Source of the DNA: Welwitschia mirabilis | Taxonomy: Eukaryota > Gnetophyta > Gnetopsida > Welwitschiales | Direction: 5' to 3' | NCBI GenBank assembly: GCA_051453625.1 | Contig: JBOZIK010000001.1 | Coordinates: forward strand, 151,438,590-151,489,577 | DNA: 50,988 bases | Part shown: positions 21,207-32,278 of the stretch, one piece after another | How the letters are laid out: each line of letters begins with the position of its first letter | Position numbering within the stretch: position 1 is the first letter of the stretch | Position numbers and translations under genes: made by a program | Notes under the pieces: generated by a model | Databases searched by the model: none | Told to the model about the DNA's origin: nothing | Seen by the model: only the letters and a program-made list of their open reading frames with translations

Positions 21207-21389
21207 CACATCATTACTTTAGAAGATATCTTTATAAAGGGAACTAAGTATCTATTAAGTACTATAGATGAATTTAAACTATGACATATAAAGCTTGAAC
21301 ACATTAAAAAAAACTTATTATAGATATTGGTCTTAAAATATATGATAAGAGGACTTGCTAAGTTGTAAAGTTTTAATGATCAATACTAT
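21207..21389 (+). pseudogene. Integrase N-terminal scrap of copia 2, cut by gypsy B
   Basis: After the gap the frame gives LSTIDEFKL and then a broken L-HIKLEHI...RGLAKL stretch, which is the LWHRRLGH...RGLPKL zinc-domain segment of copia integrase. The CxxC half is absent because the LTR of element B starts at 21390. Confidence 0.75.
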
Positions 21390-22598
21390 TGTTGTATACC
21401 AACTTAGATGTATTTGATAGGATATTTTGATTTATTTTGTAGATGAACTAACAAATAAATGCTTAGTTCCTATGACAATTGCGAATCTAGGAGCACAAGA
21501 TGAAAACATGCATTTTATCAGATAATTCATGAGCATTTCATATAGATATGGATAAATTGTATTTTCGGATGATTATTCTTGCAAACAATAAGACATCACA
21601 CTGATAAAGAATGAATAGAAGACTATCATCCCCTATGTCATCCAGATGACAGTCAGGACGATAACCCTAATCAGACATATGACAGACTTATTTCCAGATG
21701 AGTGGCAGCTGAAGTGAAGATCTTATTATCAGACCCCATCATCTAAATCATCATCTAGATGATACTAGTGAATGATATCTTTAGAACCAGTTGATAGGAC
21801 TTCAGATGCATATCACAGAGAGTTAAACTAGAAGCTAAACTGATAACTCATTGTAAAACCCTATCGTCTCCTTTATCATCCAGACAATCGCATGGACGAC
21901 ACTATTATCCCATACTTTTATAGATTGTATTCTCGAGTTGTCGCCTATTCTTTGCAACTTTCCCTTGCATATTAGCTAGAGTTTCTACTTTACTTTTCTA
22001 TCAGTCCCTTTCTCCTTTCTGTCTATAAATAAAGGTCTTCCCCTCGATCCCTAATCATTTTCGATAGTACCTGACATTCTCGTGATAGGAGATCTTGGGA
22101 CCGGAGAACCATATTATAATCTAGAGAGACGTTACCTTGGTGTTGGGTGGCGTATCCTACATTGAGGAATAACTACTTTGTGATACAGATTTCTTTTTAT
22201 CTTTAATATGAATTACTCTTTTTGTTAATAATTGCAGGAACATATCCTTCATAGTTTATGTTGTTCTAGATTCGTGACAGGTTTCTTTAATTATATAGAT
22301 TATGAGGGCAACCTCTGTTAAGGTTGAGCTTAATTAGATTAGGTGCATTATTGTTTATTTTCTTATATTAGTTTACATCAGCATCTTTTATATCTATGCA
22401 CTATAATTTATTTTAATAGATTAAGGTTATATATTTCTCTTTAAAATCAACTCTTTATTATCTATACCATTGGCCTTTGATGGAATTACAACATTCGGAT
22501 CACTCCGTCTATACTAGTGTGTTGTATTTTGTATCTTATTTATAATTAATAGGATTGAAATTAAAACGTAAAACATTGCACAAATATACATCGTAACA
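21390..22598 (+). repeat. 5' LTR of element B (1209 bp)
   Basis: Starts TGTTGTATACC and ends CATCGTAACA. The last ten bases are the exact reverse complement of the start of the LTR of A (TGTTACGATG). Three palindrome modules lie at about 21621-21667, 21736-21780 and 21858-21903. TATA box at 22023, then the conserved GAGATCTTGGGACCGGAG and ACCTTGGTGTTGGGTGG blocks. Confidence 0.92.
22023..22034 (+). promoter_or_regulatory. LTR TATA box (element B)
   Basis: CTATAAATAAAGGTCTTCCCC, identical over the core to the LTR of A. Confidence 0.6.
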
Positions 22599-22601
22599 AA
22601 T

Positions 22602-22618
22602 TGGCGCCATTACTGGGA
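22602..22618 (+). promoter_or_regulatory. Primer-binding site of element B (tRNA-Asp type)
   Basis: TGGCGCCATTACTGGGA three bases after the LTR end. Athila-type elements carry TGGCGCCGTTGCCGGGGA here, complementary to the 3' end of plant Asp-tRNA. This is the clearest primer site in the window and fixes the LTR boundary. Confidence 0.85.
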
Positions 22619-22950
22619 AAGGCTACTTGAAAATCGAGAGTTTTCATTACTTCAGTGGATATTCTGGATATTTGCTATAGCATTAGTGTACCACTACTCT
22701 GTAAGTGTTTTCATTTTAGTTTTTTTTTCACTAACCACTGATGTCCTCACCATCATCCGGATGTCACAGTCGGACGACAAATCCTTTTTCTGCTTTTCCG
22801 CCTATTTTTCTGTGTTTTTATTTCTGTCATCTCACGTATCGTCTAGACGACAGACAAGATGACATACAAGATAGCACTGAAACTGAATGGTTAGGATCGG
22901 AAATGGTGAAAAATATTAGAGAGAGCAACGATTCATTACAGAAAATATCC
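22619..22950 (+). promoter_or_regulatory. Leader of element B with palindromes
   Basis: Untranslated leader between primer site and gag. It contains CATCCGGATG (22754-22763) and TCGTCTAGACGA (22839-22850), both perfect palindromes, inside longer copies of the module seen in the LTR. The 70-codon open frame at 22741-22953 overlaps these and is unlikely to be a protein. Confidence 0.6.
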
Positions 22951-24168
22951 TAGAAGTTTTGCTAAATTTTGAATTTGAAAATCAAAATAGCCCAGGTATG
23001 CAAACTTTAGAATTTTCTTAATTTTTTGATTGTAATTATGCAAGTAAATCTGATTTCAAGTTTGAAGAATTTAATAAAATGTTGACCTCTCATCAAAAAT
23101 AACCTATCTCGCTAAATCCACCTCCCATTGTTGGAACCATTACTTCTACTCCTCCTTGACCTAATACTCATGCTACTTTGAGAGATCTCATCATGAACAA
23201 AAAACACGAAATCCAAAACCCTTTTGACTTACCTCCTGGAGATGATGTAGAACTTAAAAACTTATATGCTTACCCTACCTTTAGTGGAGAGCCAGATGAA
23301 GACCCCCTACAACACATCGCTGAAATTGAATAACTTATCCTTACTTTCGGAAATGGTAAGAAACACATAACTGATAGAACCTATATGGTTATCTTTCCCA
23401 TGATCTTTAGAGATAAGGCAAAAATTTGGCTTAGAACAATCCATGATAAGAGCCTAAAATCTTAGAACCAAGTTCAAGAAGCATTTGTCAAAATATTCAT
23501 GAGTGAAACTACCATCCGAAAGTGTAAGAAAGAAGTTACAAACTTCCAACAACCATCTAATGAAGACTATGCCTCTTCCTATGAGTGATTTTTTGTTGCT
23601 TTACATTCAAACTAAGTAAATGCCTTTTCTGAAGTAGAGTTAATTGACTACTTCTATAATGGATTAAATAGCCATATCAAGAAACTTGTAGATTTCTCTT
23701 GTGGAGGCAACCTCTTAAACTAAACTTTAGATGATGCTTGAAAGATGTTGGAAGATCTAGTTGAAGTAAGTCAAACTTGGCCTAAATCTTCCTCTAGAGA
23801 AAACCAAACAGTAGGCCAAATCATAAAAGACCTCAAAGAAGTCAAGCATGAGAAAACTGAAACCAAAATAGAAAATGAACCAACTAGCGTCATTAAGGAT
23901 TTTACTTCTACTTTAGAAAAATACACTTAGATGATCCTTAATGCTAAATTAGCAACTGAGAAAAGTGAAGTTATCATTCCAACATGCGAGTTGTGTGAAT
24001 ATGAAAGATTGCCCTTTACTTCCCACCCACAAAGAGAGAATTTATGAGGAAGTATGTGCTTTCAACCAAAGACCTCCTAGCTACACACAAAACTATGACC
24101 AAAGACAAGTCCCAAGTCATAATTTTCAAAATAGGATGAGTGAGCAACCAAATCCTAGAAACTTTTAG
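22950..24168 (+). pseudogene. gag: gag of element B (Retrotrans_gag family)
   Basis: The best gypsy gag in the window. The frame runs from about 22950 through the capsid domain: NPFDLPPGDDVELKN, then YPTFSGEPDEDPLQHI. Further on are IFPMIFRDKAKIWLR, FVKIFMSETTI-KCKKEVTNF, ELIDYFYNGLN and VDFSCGGNLLN-TLDDA. These are the successive blocks of the Athila-type Retrotrans_gag domain. Several in-frame stops are consistent with CAA/CAG/TGG changing to TAA/TAG/TGA (for example AEIE-stop near 23330). The zinc knuckle near 23983 begins CELC but is then deleted and frameshifted. The tail up to 24168 matches the gag tail of A. No functional protein is expected. Confidence 0.85.
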
Positions 24169-24767
24169 NNNNNNNNNNNNNNNNNNNNNNNNNNNNNNNN
24201 NNNNNNNNNNNNNNNNNNNNNNNNNNNNNNNNNNNNNNNNNNNNNNNNNNNNNNNNNNNNNNNNNNNNNNNNNNNNNNNNNNNNNNNNNNNNNNNNNNNN
24301 NNNNNNNNNNNNNNNNNNNNNNNNNNNNNNNNNNNNNNNNNNNNNNNNNNNNNNNNNNNNNNNNNNNNNNNNNNNNNNNNNNNNNNNNNNNNNNNNNNNN
24401 NNNNNNNNNNNNNNNNNNNNNNNNNNNNNNNNNNNNNNNNNNNNNNNNNNNNNNNNNNNNNNNNNNNNNNNNNNNNNNNNNNNNNNNNNNNNNNNNNNNN
24501 NNNNNNNNNNNNNNNNNNNNNNNNNNNNNNNNNNNNNNNNNNNNNNNNNNNNNNNNNNNNNNNNNNNNNNNNNNNNNNNNNNNNNNNNNNNNNNNNNNNN
24601 NNNNNNNNNNNNNNNNNNNNNNNNNNNNNNNNNNNNNNNNNNNNNNNNNNNNNNNNNNNNNNNNNNNNNNNNNNNNNNNNNNNNNNNNNNNNNNNNNNNN
24701 NNNNNNNNNNNNNNNNNNNNNNNNNNNNNNNNNNNNNNNNNNNNNNNNNNNNNNNNNNNNNNNNNNN
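24169..24767. other. Assembly gap (599 N) between B and C
   Basis: Should contain the last ~360 bp of the 3' LTR of C (present in its other LTR at 33558-33919) plus whatever joins it to B. The flanking ends do not overlap. Open frames spanning it are meaningless. Confidence 0.99.
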
Positions 24768-25708
24768 ATGCAAATCTACTACTACTAATCAAGGTCAACC
24801 TTAACAAAGGTTACCCTTATAATCCAAATAAATCCTAGATCTATCATGTAATTATGACTAACTTAAACCATAAGGAACATTCACAAAATTGGAGTGAAAA
24901 GGAGAAATTTTATTAATTCAGAGAGTATTCAAAACATACATCTAATTACAATCAGAACAATAGCATCTCAATAAAAGAGACTTAGCCTAACACTAGGAAG
25001 ACTTCTTTCTGTAGCATTGGTTAGACCTCTTGCCCTTTAATCCTCCATTACAAGTATTGAGCATAAAAGATGGAATAGAAATGAAAGAGGGGANNNNNNN
25101 NNNTTAGAGGTAAAATCCTAAAGGTGGGAAACAAAAATCCTAATAACCCATATGGGTTATTTGACCTCATTTATAATGATATTTCTTATGAGCATGTAAA
25201 AATAATTGTCATCCCGACTATTGTGGGGATGACTAGGGGGATGACACCATGTGTCACATGCCTCTATGTACCTCATGCAATGGTGTTAGCCCATGGGTTT
25301 TCTGCCCATGTTACTGATGTCATTGTCCTGCATGTCCTCCGGATGAATGAGGGGATGATGCCTTGCCACATGTCTCCATTTGCTACATGTGTTGCTGTTA
25401 GCATGACAGCCTCTATCCATGTCAGTAGTGTGATTGTCCTCTGTGTTATGAGGATGACAATAGGGATGATAGTCTTTCTTTTTTTCACTCTCCAAGGTAA
25501 GTTAGTATTTTGCATTATAAAGTCCTTCTTCTAAATATGCAACATCAAAATGAGCCCGAGAAAGTATCAAAAATGCTAAGGATCACATACTTTTCTAATC
25601 ATCCTATCAAATATTCATATTTATTAGTATTACATTAAAACCTATATGAATATCTTGCAAAAGTACTTAAAAGATACCATCAAATTCCTACAAATTAACA
25701 TTGCAACA
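24768..25708 (-). repeat. 3' LTR of element C (partial, minus strand)
   Basis: The minus strand starts TGTTGCAATG at 25708. The plus strand at 24768 (CAAATCTACTACTACTAATC) matches 33922 onward in the 5' LTR. Palindrome modules at about 25208-25247, 25321-25361 and 25432-25473. The 10-N run at 25094-25103 replaces about 40 bp, TATA box included, that are present in the other LTR. The 136-codon open frame at 25124-25534 (plus) is an LTR artefact: its repeated residues come from the palindrome modules. Confidence 0.88.
25094..25103. other. Assembly gap (10 N)
   Basis: Placeholder. Comparison with 34240-34280 suggests roughly 35-40 bases are missing, including the TATA region. Confidence 0.95.
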
Positions 25709-25710
25709 TA

Positions 25711-25721
25711 GCCCCCTACTT
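25711..25721 (-). promoter_or_regulatory. Polypurine tract of element C
   Basis: Minus strand AAGTAGGGGGC, two bases before the LTR start at 25708. The same arrangement is seen in A at 3083-3093. Confidence 0.85.
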
Positions 25722-27690
25722 AGCCTTGTCAGTCCTTAACAAAGCAAGCGATTAACTAGATTGTGAGCCAATTTATTTAAGATAAAAAATAGTGCTTAAA
25801 AGCATGTAAATTGAGTTTATAAAATTATATAGGAAAATGATATCATTAATAGGCAAATATAAGTGTTAAAGAATTTTCCTAAGCCCCCTACTTAAGCATG
25901 TCACTACAAAATGAATAAATGTAATACACATAAAGGAATCATAAAAATGTAACTTGATGTCTCATAAAAAATGAAGCTATGTATGCATATTATAGAAACA
26001 ATAATAATGGACTATCATGATAGCTTAATTAGTACTATTTTCTAGAACATGATGTCTCAAAATTCATTAGTATCATCAAAAATGTAAGGGATAAAAGTAG
26101 ATATAGCACAATTTACATGATTTAAAAACATGACTACAGAAAAACATGTGAGAGTGCATAACTATGAAAAAACATGTGAGAATGCTACTAGATCTTGCAA
26201 AAATAAAGTTCATTAAATCTCCAAAGAATTTTATTCAAATAGCATAAAAAATTCATTCAAATAATCCATCATGATGTTAGATTGTAAAAGCCTAAAAATT
26301 AAAAATTTTATGCTAATAAGAATAGATTAATGCCTAGAAAGATATCTAATCCTTCCTCTCCCCCTAAAAGGAGAAGCAAGATGTCCTAAATTAGACCATA
26401 AATAGAAAAGGAGTATCATCCCCTCTATCATGAGAATGATAAATGTGGGACAACAGTGATCAAAATAGCTTATTTGGAGAGGAGGTGAGGTTAAAAAAAA
26501 GTCCGAAAACTATATAATGTAGAAAAAAATAGAAATAATATAATAACCTTAGAAAAAACAAAGAATCAGTGTGAAAAGTGAATGCATGGTATAAAAGGAA
26601 AAGGTAATAGTAGAGGAAAATGAACCAAAGGGGAAGAAGTAATGCTCAAACATGCCTCAAATGTACCCAAATGCATGAAAATATAGAACTCATTAGATCA
26701 TGAAAACCTATCAGAACGAAATAAAAATCCTCCATAAAATATAACAAGAAACTAGACAATGATTAGGCCTATGATATGATGCTCAANNNNNNNNNNACTA
26801 GGAACATGAAGAAGATTGCTTTATTACACTAAATGCTAACCTAATAAAGTCCCTTAGCAATCATCATAAAATCACTTGATTAATGATACATGACATATTA
26901 TAAAAATTTATAAAGTTTCACTCAAATAGGCAACGATTATGATAATTTCAAGTATGCTAATGTTATCAAACAATAAATGCTAAGATAAAAAATCTTTTTA
27001 AAAATAGGAACTTACAAGCTATCATATTCAAAAAAGCATTAGAATCTAGAAAGTAGAGTGATCATGTGGAAGTACTAGAAATAAATAAAGAAAAGCAATT
27101 TATTTTCCATGATGAGGAGAGTGCAACCACTATCAGAGGTGTAAGGACCCACATAACATGGCCAACTAACCCACCAATGGAGTTTCCACAACTACCATAT
27201 TGCACTACCAAAAGCCTCTTTTGGGAATATTGCCATAGTAAGCTTGTGGTAGGACATCATGATTACCATGTTTGTAAAGATATAACATGAATGAGCATGG
27301 TATTTCATCTTCTTTTGCTTATTCTTCTTCTTCTTTTTTTTTGGAATGTATAATTTCACATGATTAAACACTTGTAAGGATAAAAGTAAAGGAATGAGAT
27401 AAGTAGCAAAGTAAGATCCTATAAAAACAACTAATTTACTCATATCATTAAAAGAGAATAAAAGAACTAAAAAATATTCCTTCTAAAATGAAGTTCATAA
27501 ACATCTGATTGTCTAAATATTAGATTAAGCTAATTCTATCATTGAGAATATGCAAGTAAAATATTACTCCTCAAAGGAAAGTTTAAAAAACATATGTCAA
27601 GTTAAATATATTTAAGTGATAACATGATGTTGACCAAAGGAATGAATTAAGAAAGAATTTAGATAATGGCAAAAAGAAGGTTCTCCTCTT
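25722..27690 (-). other. 3' noncoding block of element C
   Basis: No domain recognised. Homologous to 1600-3082 of A in part (about 27070-27250). Many Athila elements carry an env-like frame here. I see no signal peptide or long frame to support one. The open frame 27066-27290 (plus) is antisense and unsupported. Contains a 10-N gap at 26787-26796. Confidence 0.55.
26787..26796. other. Assembly gap (10 N)
   Basis: Placeholder of fixed size in the 3' noncoding block of element C. The true length is unknown. Confidence 0.95.
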
Positions 27691-27699
27691 AATGAAGGA

Positions 27700-28860
27700 C
27701 TTCCAAAATAAATGCTTCTATCATGTTCAAGGTGTTATTAGAAGACGACTCATAAATTTTTAACCTTTTTCCATTAATCTTTTGGATTTATCTAGTGTTT
27801 AAATAGGATATTTCAATTGAGCCATTTAAGTATAATTTTTTAATAAGATCAGAACCTAACCATTAATAAGTTAACTTGTTGTGTAAGAGGTGTACTTAGG
27901 TGTTATATAATAGGACAAGTTGGCTATGTTTAAACTATTTATGAATAATCTTTTTATCATGTCAAGACTTAGTCTAAGTTTTATGAATGAGTTGATGATA
28001 TAAGGCATGAGTACATTTCTCATCTAAATGGTCAAGCTAGGCTAGATGTATTTTAAGATTTTCATTCAAGTCAACAAGGTAAATTTGATAGGTGAATCGA
28101 TGAGAATTATAGCAAACATTAACTGGTAATACACAGACTTTATCATAGACCAGTTCATAGGGTAAGAAACCTAGAGAGTTATGCTAAATGGTATGGTAAG
28201 CTTAAAGAACATTATTAAGTTTAGAGGACGAAGTCTTCTTATCGACAGAGACTAATTTTTAAAGCATTTTCTTGATCTCCCTATTTTCATTTTTAGTTTG
28301 ACCATTAGTTTGAGGATGATAACTATAAGTAATTCTTTGTTTAACACCAATGGATAAAATAAGTTTTCAAAAGAGGTAATTAATGAAATGAGTTTCTTGA
28401 TCACTAATGAAAATTCACGGAAAATCAAATCATAGAAAAATATGAGTTTGAACAAACTGCAAGCAGTTCAGGCATCATTTTTAGTGGTAGGAGCTACTTT
28501 AACCCATTTAGTAACATAATCCCTAGCTAATAGGATATAATTTTTTTTATTGGATAAAAGTTAATTTCCCAATAATCAAAAGCTTCACATTCAAGTTTAG
28601 ATTTGAGGGGTATATCATGAGAATGAGTTAGGCTACCATAATGTTGACAAGCATCACACTTTCGAGAAAAGTTAAACGAATTCTTAAAAAGAGTGGGCTA
28701 ATAAAAACTAGAGTGAAGAATTTTTGTGGCAGTTGTTTGGCCACTATAGTATTCCCCACGAACTCCATCATGATAAATCTTTAAGATGTCTAATGTTTGC
28801 CATTCAGGCATACATTTACATATAATTTAATCTTTGCAATGTCTATAAAGATGAGGCTCA
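27700..28860 (-). pseudogene. Integrase of element C
   Basis: The zinc-binding half is near 28660-28580 (ACQHYGSLTHSHDIPLKSKL). The rve core follows with CEAFDYWEINF, where the first catalytic Asp is Asn (codon 28560-28562), YILLARDYVTKWV, and SDQETHF (second Asp kept). Then comes YHPQTNGQTKNENREIK, where the catalytic Glu is Lys (28292-28294). The LGFLPYELVY and C-terminal GKRLKIYE blocks follow down to about 27748, matching the full length of Athila-type integrases. Two of three catalytic acids are lost and stops are present. It would have inserted element DNA. Confidence 0.88.
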
Positions 28861-29018
28861 TTCCATTCATAGTCACTGATCCTCTGGAGAAAAGTTTTGC
28901 ATTGATTATGGCTTCAATGCTAAAGAGTTTTCATAGTTATTAGATAATTCATAATGTCATCATACCATGGAGTGAGATGAGAAGATAAGATAGCATACAG
29001 TTGTCTAATTCCAAAGAG

Positions 29019-29300
29019 TTACTCATCAAGAAAAGTGTCATTAATGGGAGTTTTATCATGGGAGAAAGAAAGTTGAGAGAGATGATCAATAACACTGTTA
29101 TGTTTTTCAACCTTATCAATGATGATAATATTAAATTCTTGCATTAAAAGGATCCACCTAATAAATCTAAGACTCGAATCTTTTTTAGTCATGAGATAGC
29201 AGATGGCTACATAGTCTATGTAGATATTGATGTAAAAACCAAGAAGATAATGTCGAAGATAGTTTAAGTAAAATATAATAGCAAGCATTTCTCTCTCCGT
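29019..29300 (-). pseudogene. RNase H of element C
   Basis: An open 89-residue frame reads YLNYLRHYLLGFYINIYIDY, VAICYLMTKKDSSLRFIRW, ILLMQEFNIIIIDK, then KHNSVIDHLSQLSF. This follows the gypsy RNase H pattern K-RPYLLG-K-V-YTDHAAL-YL--KKD-KPRLIRW-LLLQEFD-EI-DKKG-EN-VADHLSRL. The aspartate of IYIDY corresponds to catalytic YTDH. It sits directly downstream of RT, as expected. Confidence 0.88.
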
Positions 29301-29399
29301 GGTAGTGTAGTTGGTTTGGGCACTTGAAAAAGTTTTGCTAAGATAAGATATAACTTTGAAACCATTCTCATATTTTTAGCCAAGAACCCTTCCTACAAT

Positions 29400-30480
29400 A
29401 ATGCTACTTACATCACACATAAGTTCAAAGTCTTTATTCCAATCAGGACCCGTGACAATAGGTTTGGAAGAGATGTTTTCCTTAATAGTTTTAAAAATAA
29501 GTGGAAAAGAATCAGTCCACTTAAATTTAACATCTTTTTCAAGTAAGAAGTAAAAAACTTTACAAATTTTAGCATAGTCATGAATGAATTGTCAATGAAA
29601 TCCAGCATGTTCAAGGAAAGATCTAACTTATTAGACATTAGTCGAAGGGATAAGGTTCTTAATGATATCCACTTTTGAGGGATCCATTATAATCCCTTTT
29701 GTTTAAATTTAATGGCCTAAAACAATACCATGCTAAAAAAGGAGAAAACTCTTTTCCCAACTCAAGTGTAAACCACTTTCAATACATCGATCTAGAACTT
29801 TTTATAATCTCACTATAGTTTACTCAAAAGTATCATCAAAAGATGAAGAAGTCATCCATAAAAATTTTAATAGAGTCTTCTATCATATTAGAAAAAATTT
29901 TCATCATAACTCTTTAAAATATTCCAGGGCATTAAAAAGTCTAAAGGGCATTTGTTTGAAAGAAAAGGTTTCAAAGAAAGATGTGAAGGTGGTTTTGGCT
30001 TGGTATTCACTCTCTATGAAAATCTTATTATAGCCACTATACCCATTAAGAAAATAATAGTAGGCATAACCTTGAATTTTATCAAGAACTTGATTAAGAA
30101 AGGGTAAAGTACAATGACCTTTTTTAGTAACCTCATTGATTTTTCTAAAGTCAATGCACATCCTTCATTTCCCTCTTTTCTTTGGAACTAATATTAAATA
30201 AATAATCCACTCACTATTAGCTATGGCATATATAATTCCAGCGTCCATAAGTTTAATGATTTCATATTTCATAATTTATTTAAGAGCCATATTTAGTCTT
30301 CTTTGAGGTTACCTAATAGGTTTGACATTGTCTTCAAGATAGATTTTATGTTAAATTATAAAGAGAGGAATGACATCTAAGTCTTTATGTATCTAAGAAA
30401 AGGCATTTTTATTTGATTCTAAGAGTGAGTTCAAATCAAATTCTTATTGAGAATTGAAAAGGTCACTACTTATTAGAGGT
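29400..30480 (-). pseudogene. Reverse transcriptase of element C
   Basis: Motifs from the upstream end: IHKDLDVIPLFIIQHKIYLE-like start near 30400, EIIKLMDAGIIYAIANSEW (about 30280-30220), MCIDFRKINEVTKKGHCTLPF (30161 down). Then YYYFLNGYSGYN, where the catalytic Asp is Asn (codon 30045-30047), and KQMPFRLFNALEYF. The second catalytic box, FMDD, is intact at 29851-29862 in EDSIKIFMDDFFIF. The connection domain (FIDNSFMTMLKFVKFF...GIKTLNLCV) follows at 29638-29408. This is the Athila signature set. One catalytic Asp is lost and frameshifts occur near 30160-29900. Confidence 0.9.
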
Positions 30481-30746
30481 TTTGCCTAATTTTTAGAAAG
30501 AAATATGTATTTTAGATCTTGGGGTAATTTCTTAAGTTTATGAATGTTATGTTGAGCTGTCATTCTATCTTTTGTGGGTACGACAGATGTGGGATGATAC
30601 TTTTCAAAAAGAATTTCTATTAAGTAAACATGTTCAGATTCTTTTCATTCTTCATGATTTCCATACTTAGACTCAAGACAGTTTATTTCAGTGGGGTCAT
30701 CATACAAAGTTGGTTTATGTAACTTGATTAATCTCTCTTCTATGAA

Positions 30747-31200
30747 TCAATGTTGTAAAAAAAAGGTTGATTTCAAGTCATCTTCAAAGTTGAAATCAGT
30801 TCTTGTGTCTTTCTCAATAGCATCAAAGACTCTAATGGTAATTTCATTATTATCAAAGTGGTATCTCATAATCTTAGATTGTGTGTCAATGATATAATGG
30901 GCAGTTGCACAAAAAGCTCTTCCTAGAAGTAGTGGATATCTTCCATCATGTACTATTTGGATAATTAGATCTTTGATAATTACTAATAGTCTCTTGATTG
31001 AGGTATCAGCTAATTCCAAGATTATGGGTGTAGGTTCAACTCGGCTTTCTAACACAAGTATTTTACATATATGAAGATGCATGATGTTTACACTTACACC
31101 TATGTCAATCAAAGCCTTTCTAATTCTTTTATTTTCTTCTAAGGTAACAGTAATGATTACAGCCATAGGAGCGCTGAATTTAGGACATTTTTTCATAACT
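30747..31200 (-). pseudogene. Aspartic protease of element C
   Basis: A 149-residue open frame from Met at 31196: KKCPKFSAPMAVIITVTLEE, then RKALIDIGVSVNIMHLHICK (active-site loop, D-I-G-V instead of D-x-G-A), ILELADTSIKR, IVHDGRYPLLLGRAF (flap-side LLGRPF motif), and an acidic tail. It is the longest uninterrupted retroelement frame free of N in this element. It corresponds closely to 956-1370 in A. Gly-Ala to Gly-Val next to the catalytic Asp would probably impair activity. Confidence 0.88.
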
Positions 31201-31421
31201 ATTTTTTAGTTAAAAAGAGATTAGGCCAGAAAAATTTTAATAGGAATGATATGTTTTTTTCTTTCTTCTTACTAAATCTTTTCATAACTTAGAATATTTG
31301 GGGTTTTCTTGCAAGATTTTCTAAAATAATAGGTTGATGTTGACTTCTTGTATCAAAGCTTTAGGTATTCATCAAATGTAGAATTTGTTTTTAATCTATT
31401 AAGCTAAAGAGTGGATGGTTT

Positions 31422-32278
31422 NNNNNNNNNNNNNNNNNNNNNNNNNNNNNNNNNNNNNNNNNNNNNNNNNNNNNNNNNNNNNNNNNNNNNNNNNNNNNNN
31501 NNNNNNNNNNNNNNNNNNNNNNNNNNNNNNNNNNNNNNNNNNNNNNNNNNNNNNNNNNNNNNNNNNNNNNNNNNNNNNNNNNNNNNNNNNNNNNNNNNNN
31601 NNNNNNNNNNNNNNNNNNNNNNNNNNNNNNNNNNNNNNNNNNNNNNNNNNNNNNNNNNNNNNNNNNNNNNNNNNNNNNNNNNNNNNNNNNNNNNNNNNNN
31701 NNNNNNNNNNNNNNNNNNNNNNNNNNNNNNNNNNNNNNNNNNNNNNNNNNNNNNNNNNNNNNNNNNNNNNNNNNNNNNNNNNNNNNNNNNNNNNNNNNNN
31801 NNNNNNNNNNNNNNNNNNNNNNNNNNNNNNNNNNNNNNNNNNNNNNNNNNNNNNNNNNNNNNNNNNNNNNNNNNNNNNNNNNNNNNNNNNNNNNNNNNNN
31901 NNNNNNNNNNNNNNNNNNNNNNNNNNNNNNNNNNNNNNNNNNNNNNNNNNNNNNNNNNNNNNNNNNNNNNNNNNNNNNNNNNNNNNNNNNNNNNNNNNNN
32001 NNNNNNNNNNNNNNNNNNNNNNNNNNNNNNNNNNNNNNNNNNNNNNNNNNNNNNNNNNNNNNNNNNNNNNNNNNNNNNNNNNNNNNNNNNNNNNNNNNNN
32101 NNNNNNNNNNNNNNNNNNNNNNNNNNNNNNNNNNNNNNNNNNNNNNNNNNNNNNNNNNNNNNNNNNNNNNNNNNNNNNNNNNNNNNNNNNNNNNNNNNNN
32201 NNNNNNNNNNNNNNNNNNNNNNNNNNNNNNNNNNNNNNNNNNNNNNNNNNNNNNNNNNNNNNNNNNNNNNNNNNNNNN
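31422..32278. other. Assembly gap (857 N)
   Basis: Lies between the gag-protease region of C and a copia LTR end at 32279-32390, so it probably contains most of that inserted LTR. Open frames of about 300 residues spanning it are artefacts of N. Confidence 0.99.

Larger units (their letters stand above)
18202..21389 (+). mobile_element. Copia 2: SIRE/Maximus-like element, 5' part, interrupted by gypsy B
   Basis: A short LTR (18202-18738), decayed primer site, full-length but broken gag (18815-20300), protease (20523-20640), and the zinc domain of integrase (about 21278-21375). The element stops at 21390, exactly where the LTR of gypsy B begins with TGTTG, so B inserted into copia 2. The remainder of copia 2 is not recognised elsewhere in the window. 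It may be in the 24169-24767 gap or beyond a mis-join. Confidence 0.85.
21390..24168 (+). mobile_element. Gypsy element B: Athila-like, 5' part (LTR, primer site, leader, gag)
   Basis: An intact-looking 5' LTR (21390-22598), primer site (22602-22618), leader with palindromes, and gag up to the N gap at 24169. Beyond the gap lies the reverse-oriented LTR of element C, so protease, polymerase and 3' LTR of B are not seen. It lies inside copia 2 and is therefore younger than it. It is the best-preserved LTR/leader of the family and was used as the reference for A, D, C and E. Confidence 0.9.

Noticed and set aside
22602-22618. GGCGCC-containing site considered as part of a tRNA gene
   Set aside because: Only the 3'-end complement of tRNA-Asp is present and it sits right after an LTR. 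It is a primer-binding site.
22741-22953. 70-codon open frame after the primer site of B
   Set aside because: Covers the palindromic leader. Gag homology begins downstream in another register.
25124-25534. 136-codon open frame on the plus strand
   Set aside because: It lies wholly inside the 3' LTR of gypsy element C, antisense to it. Its repeated CV-x-HM-like residues come from the palindrome modules, and a broken counterpart (34526-34723) sits in the other LTR.
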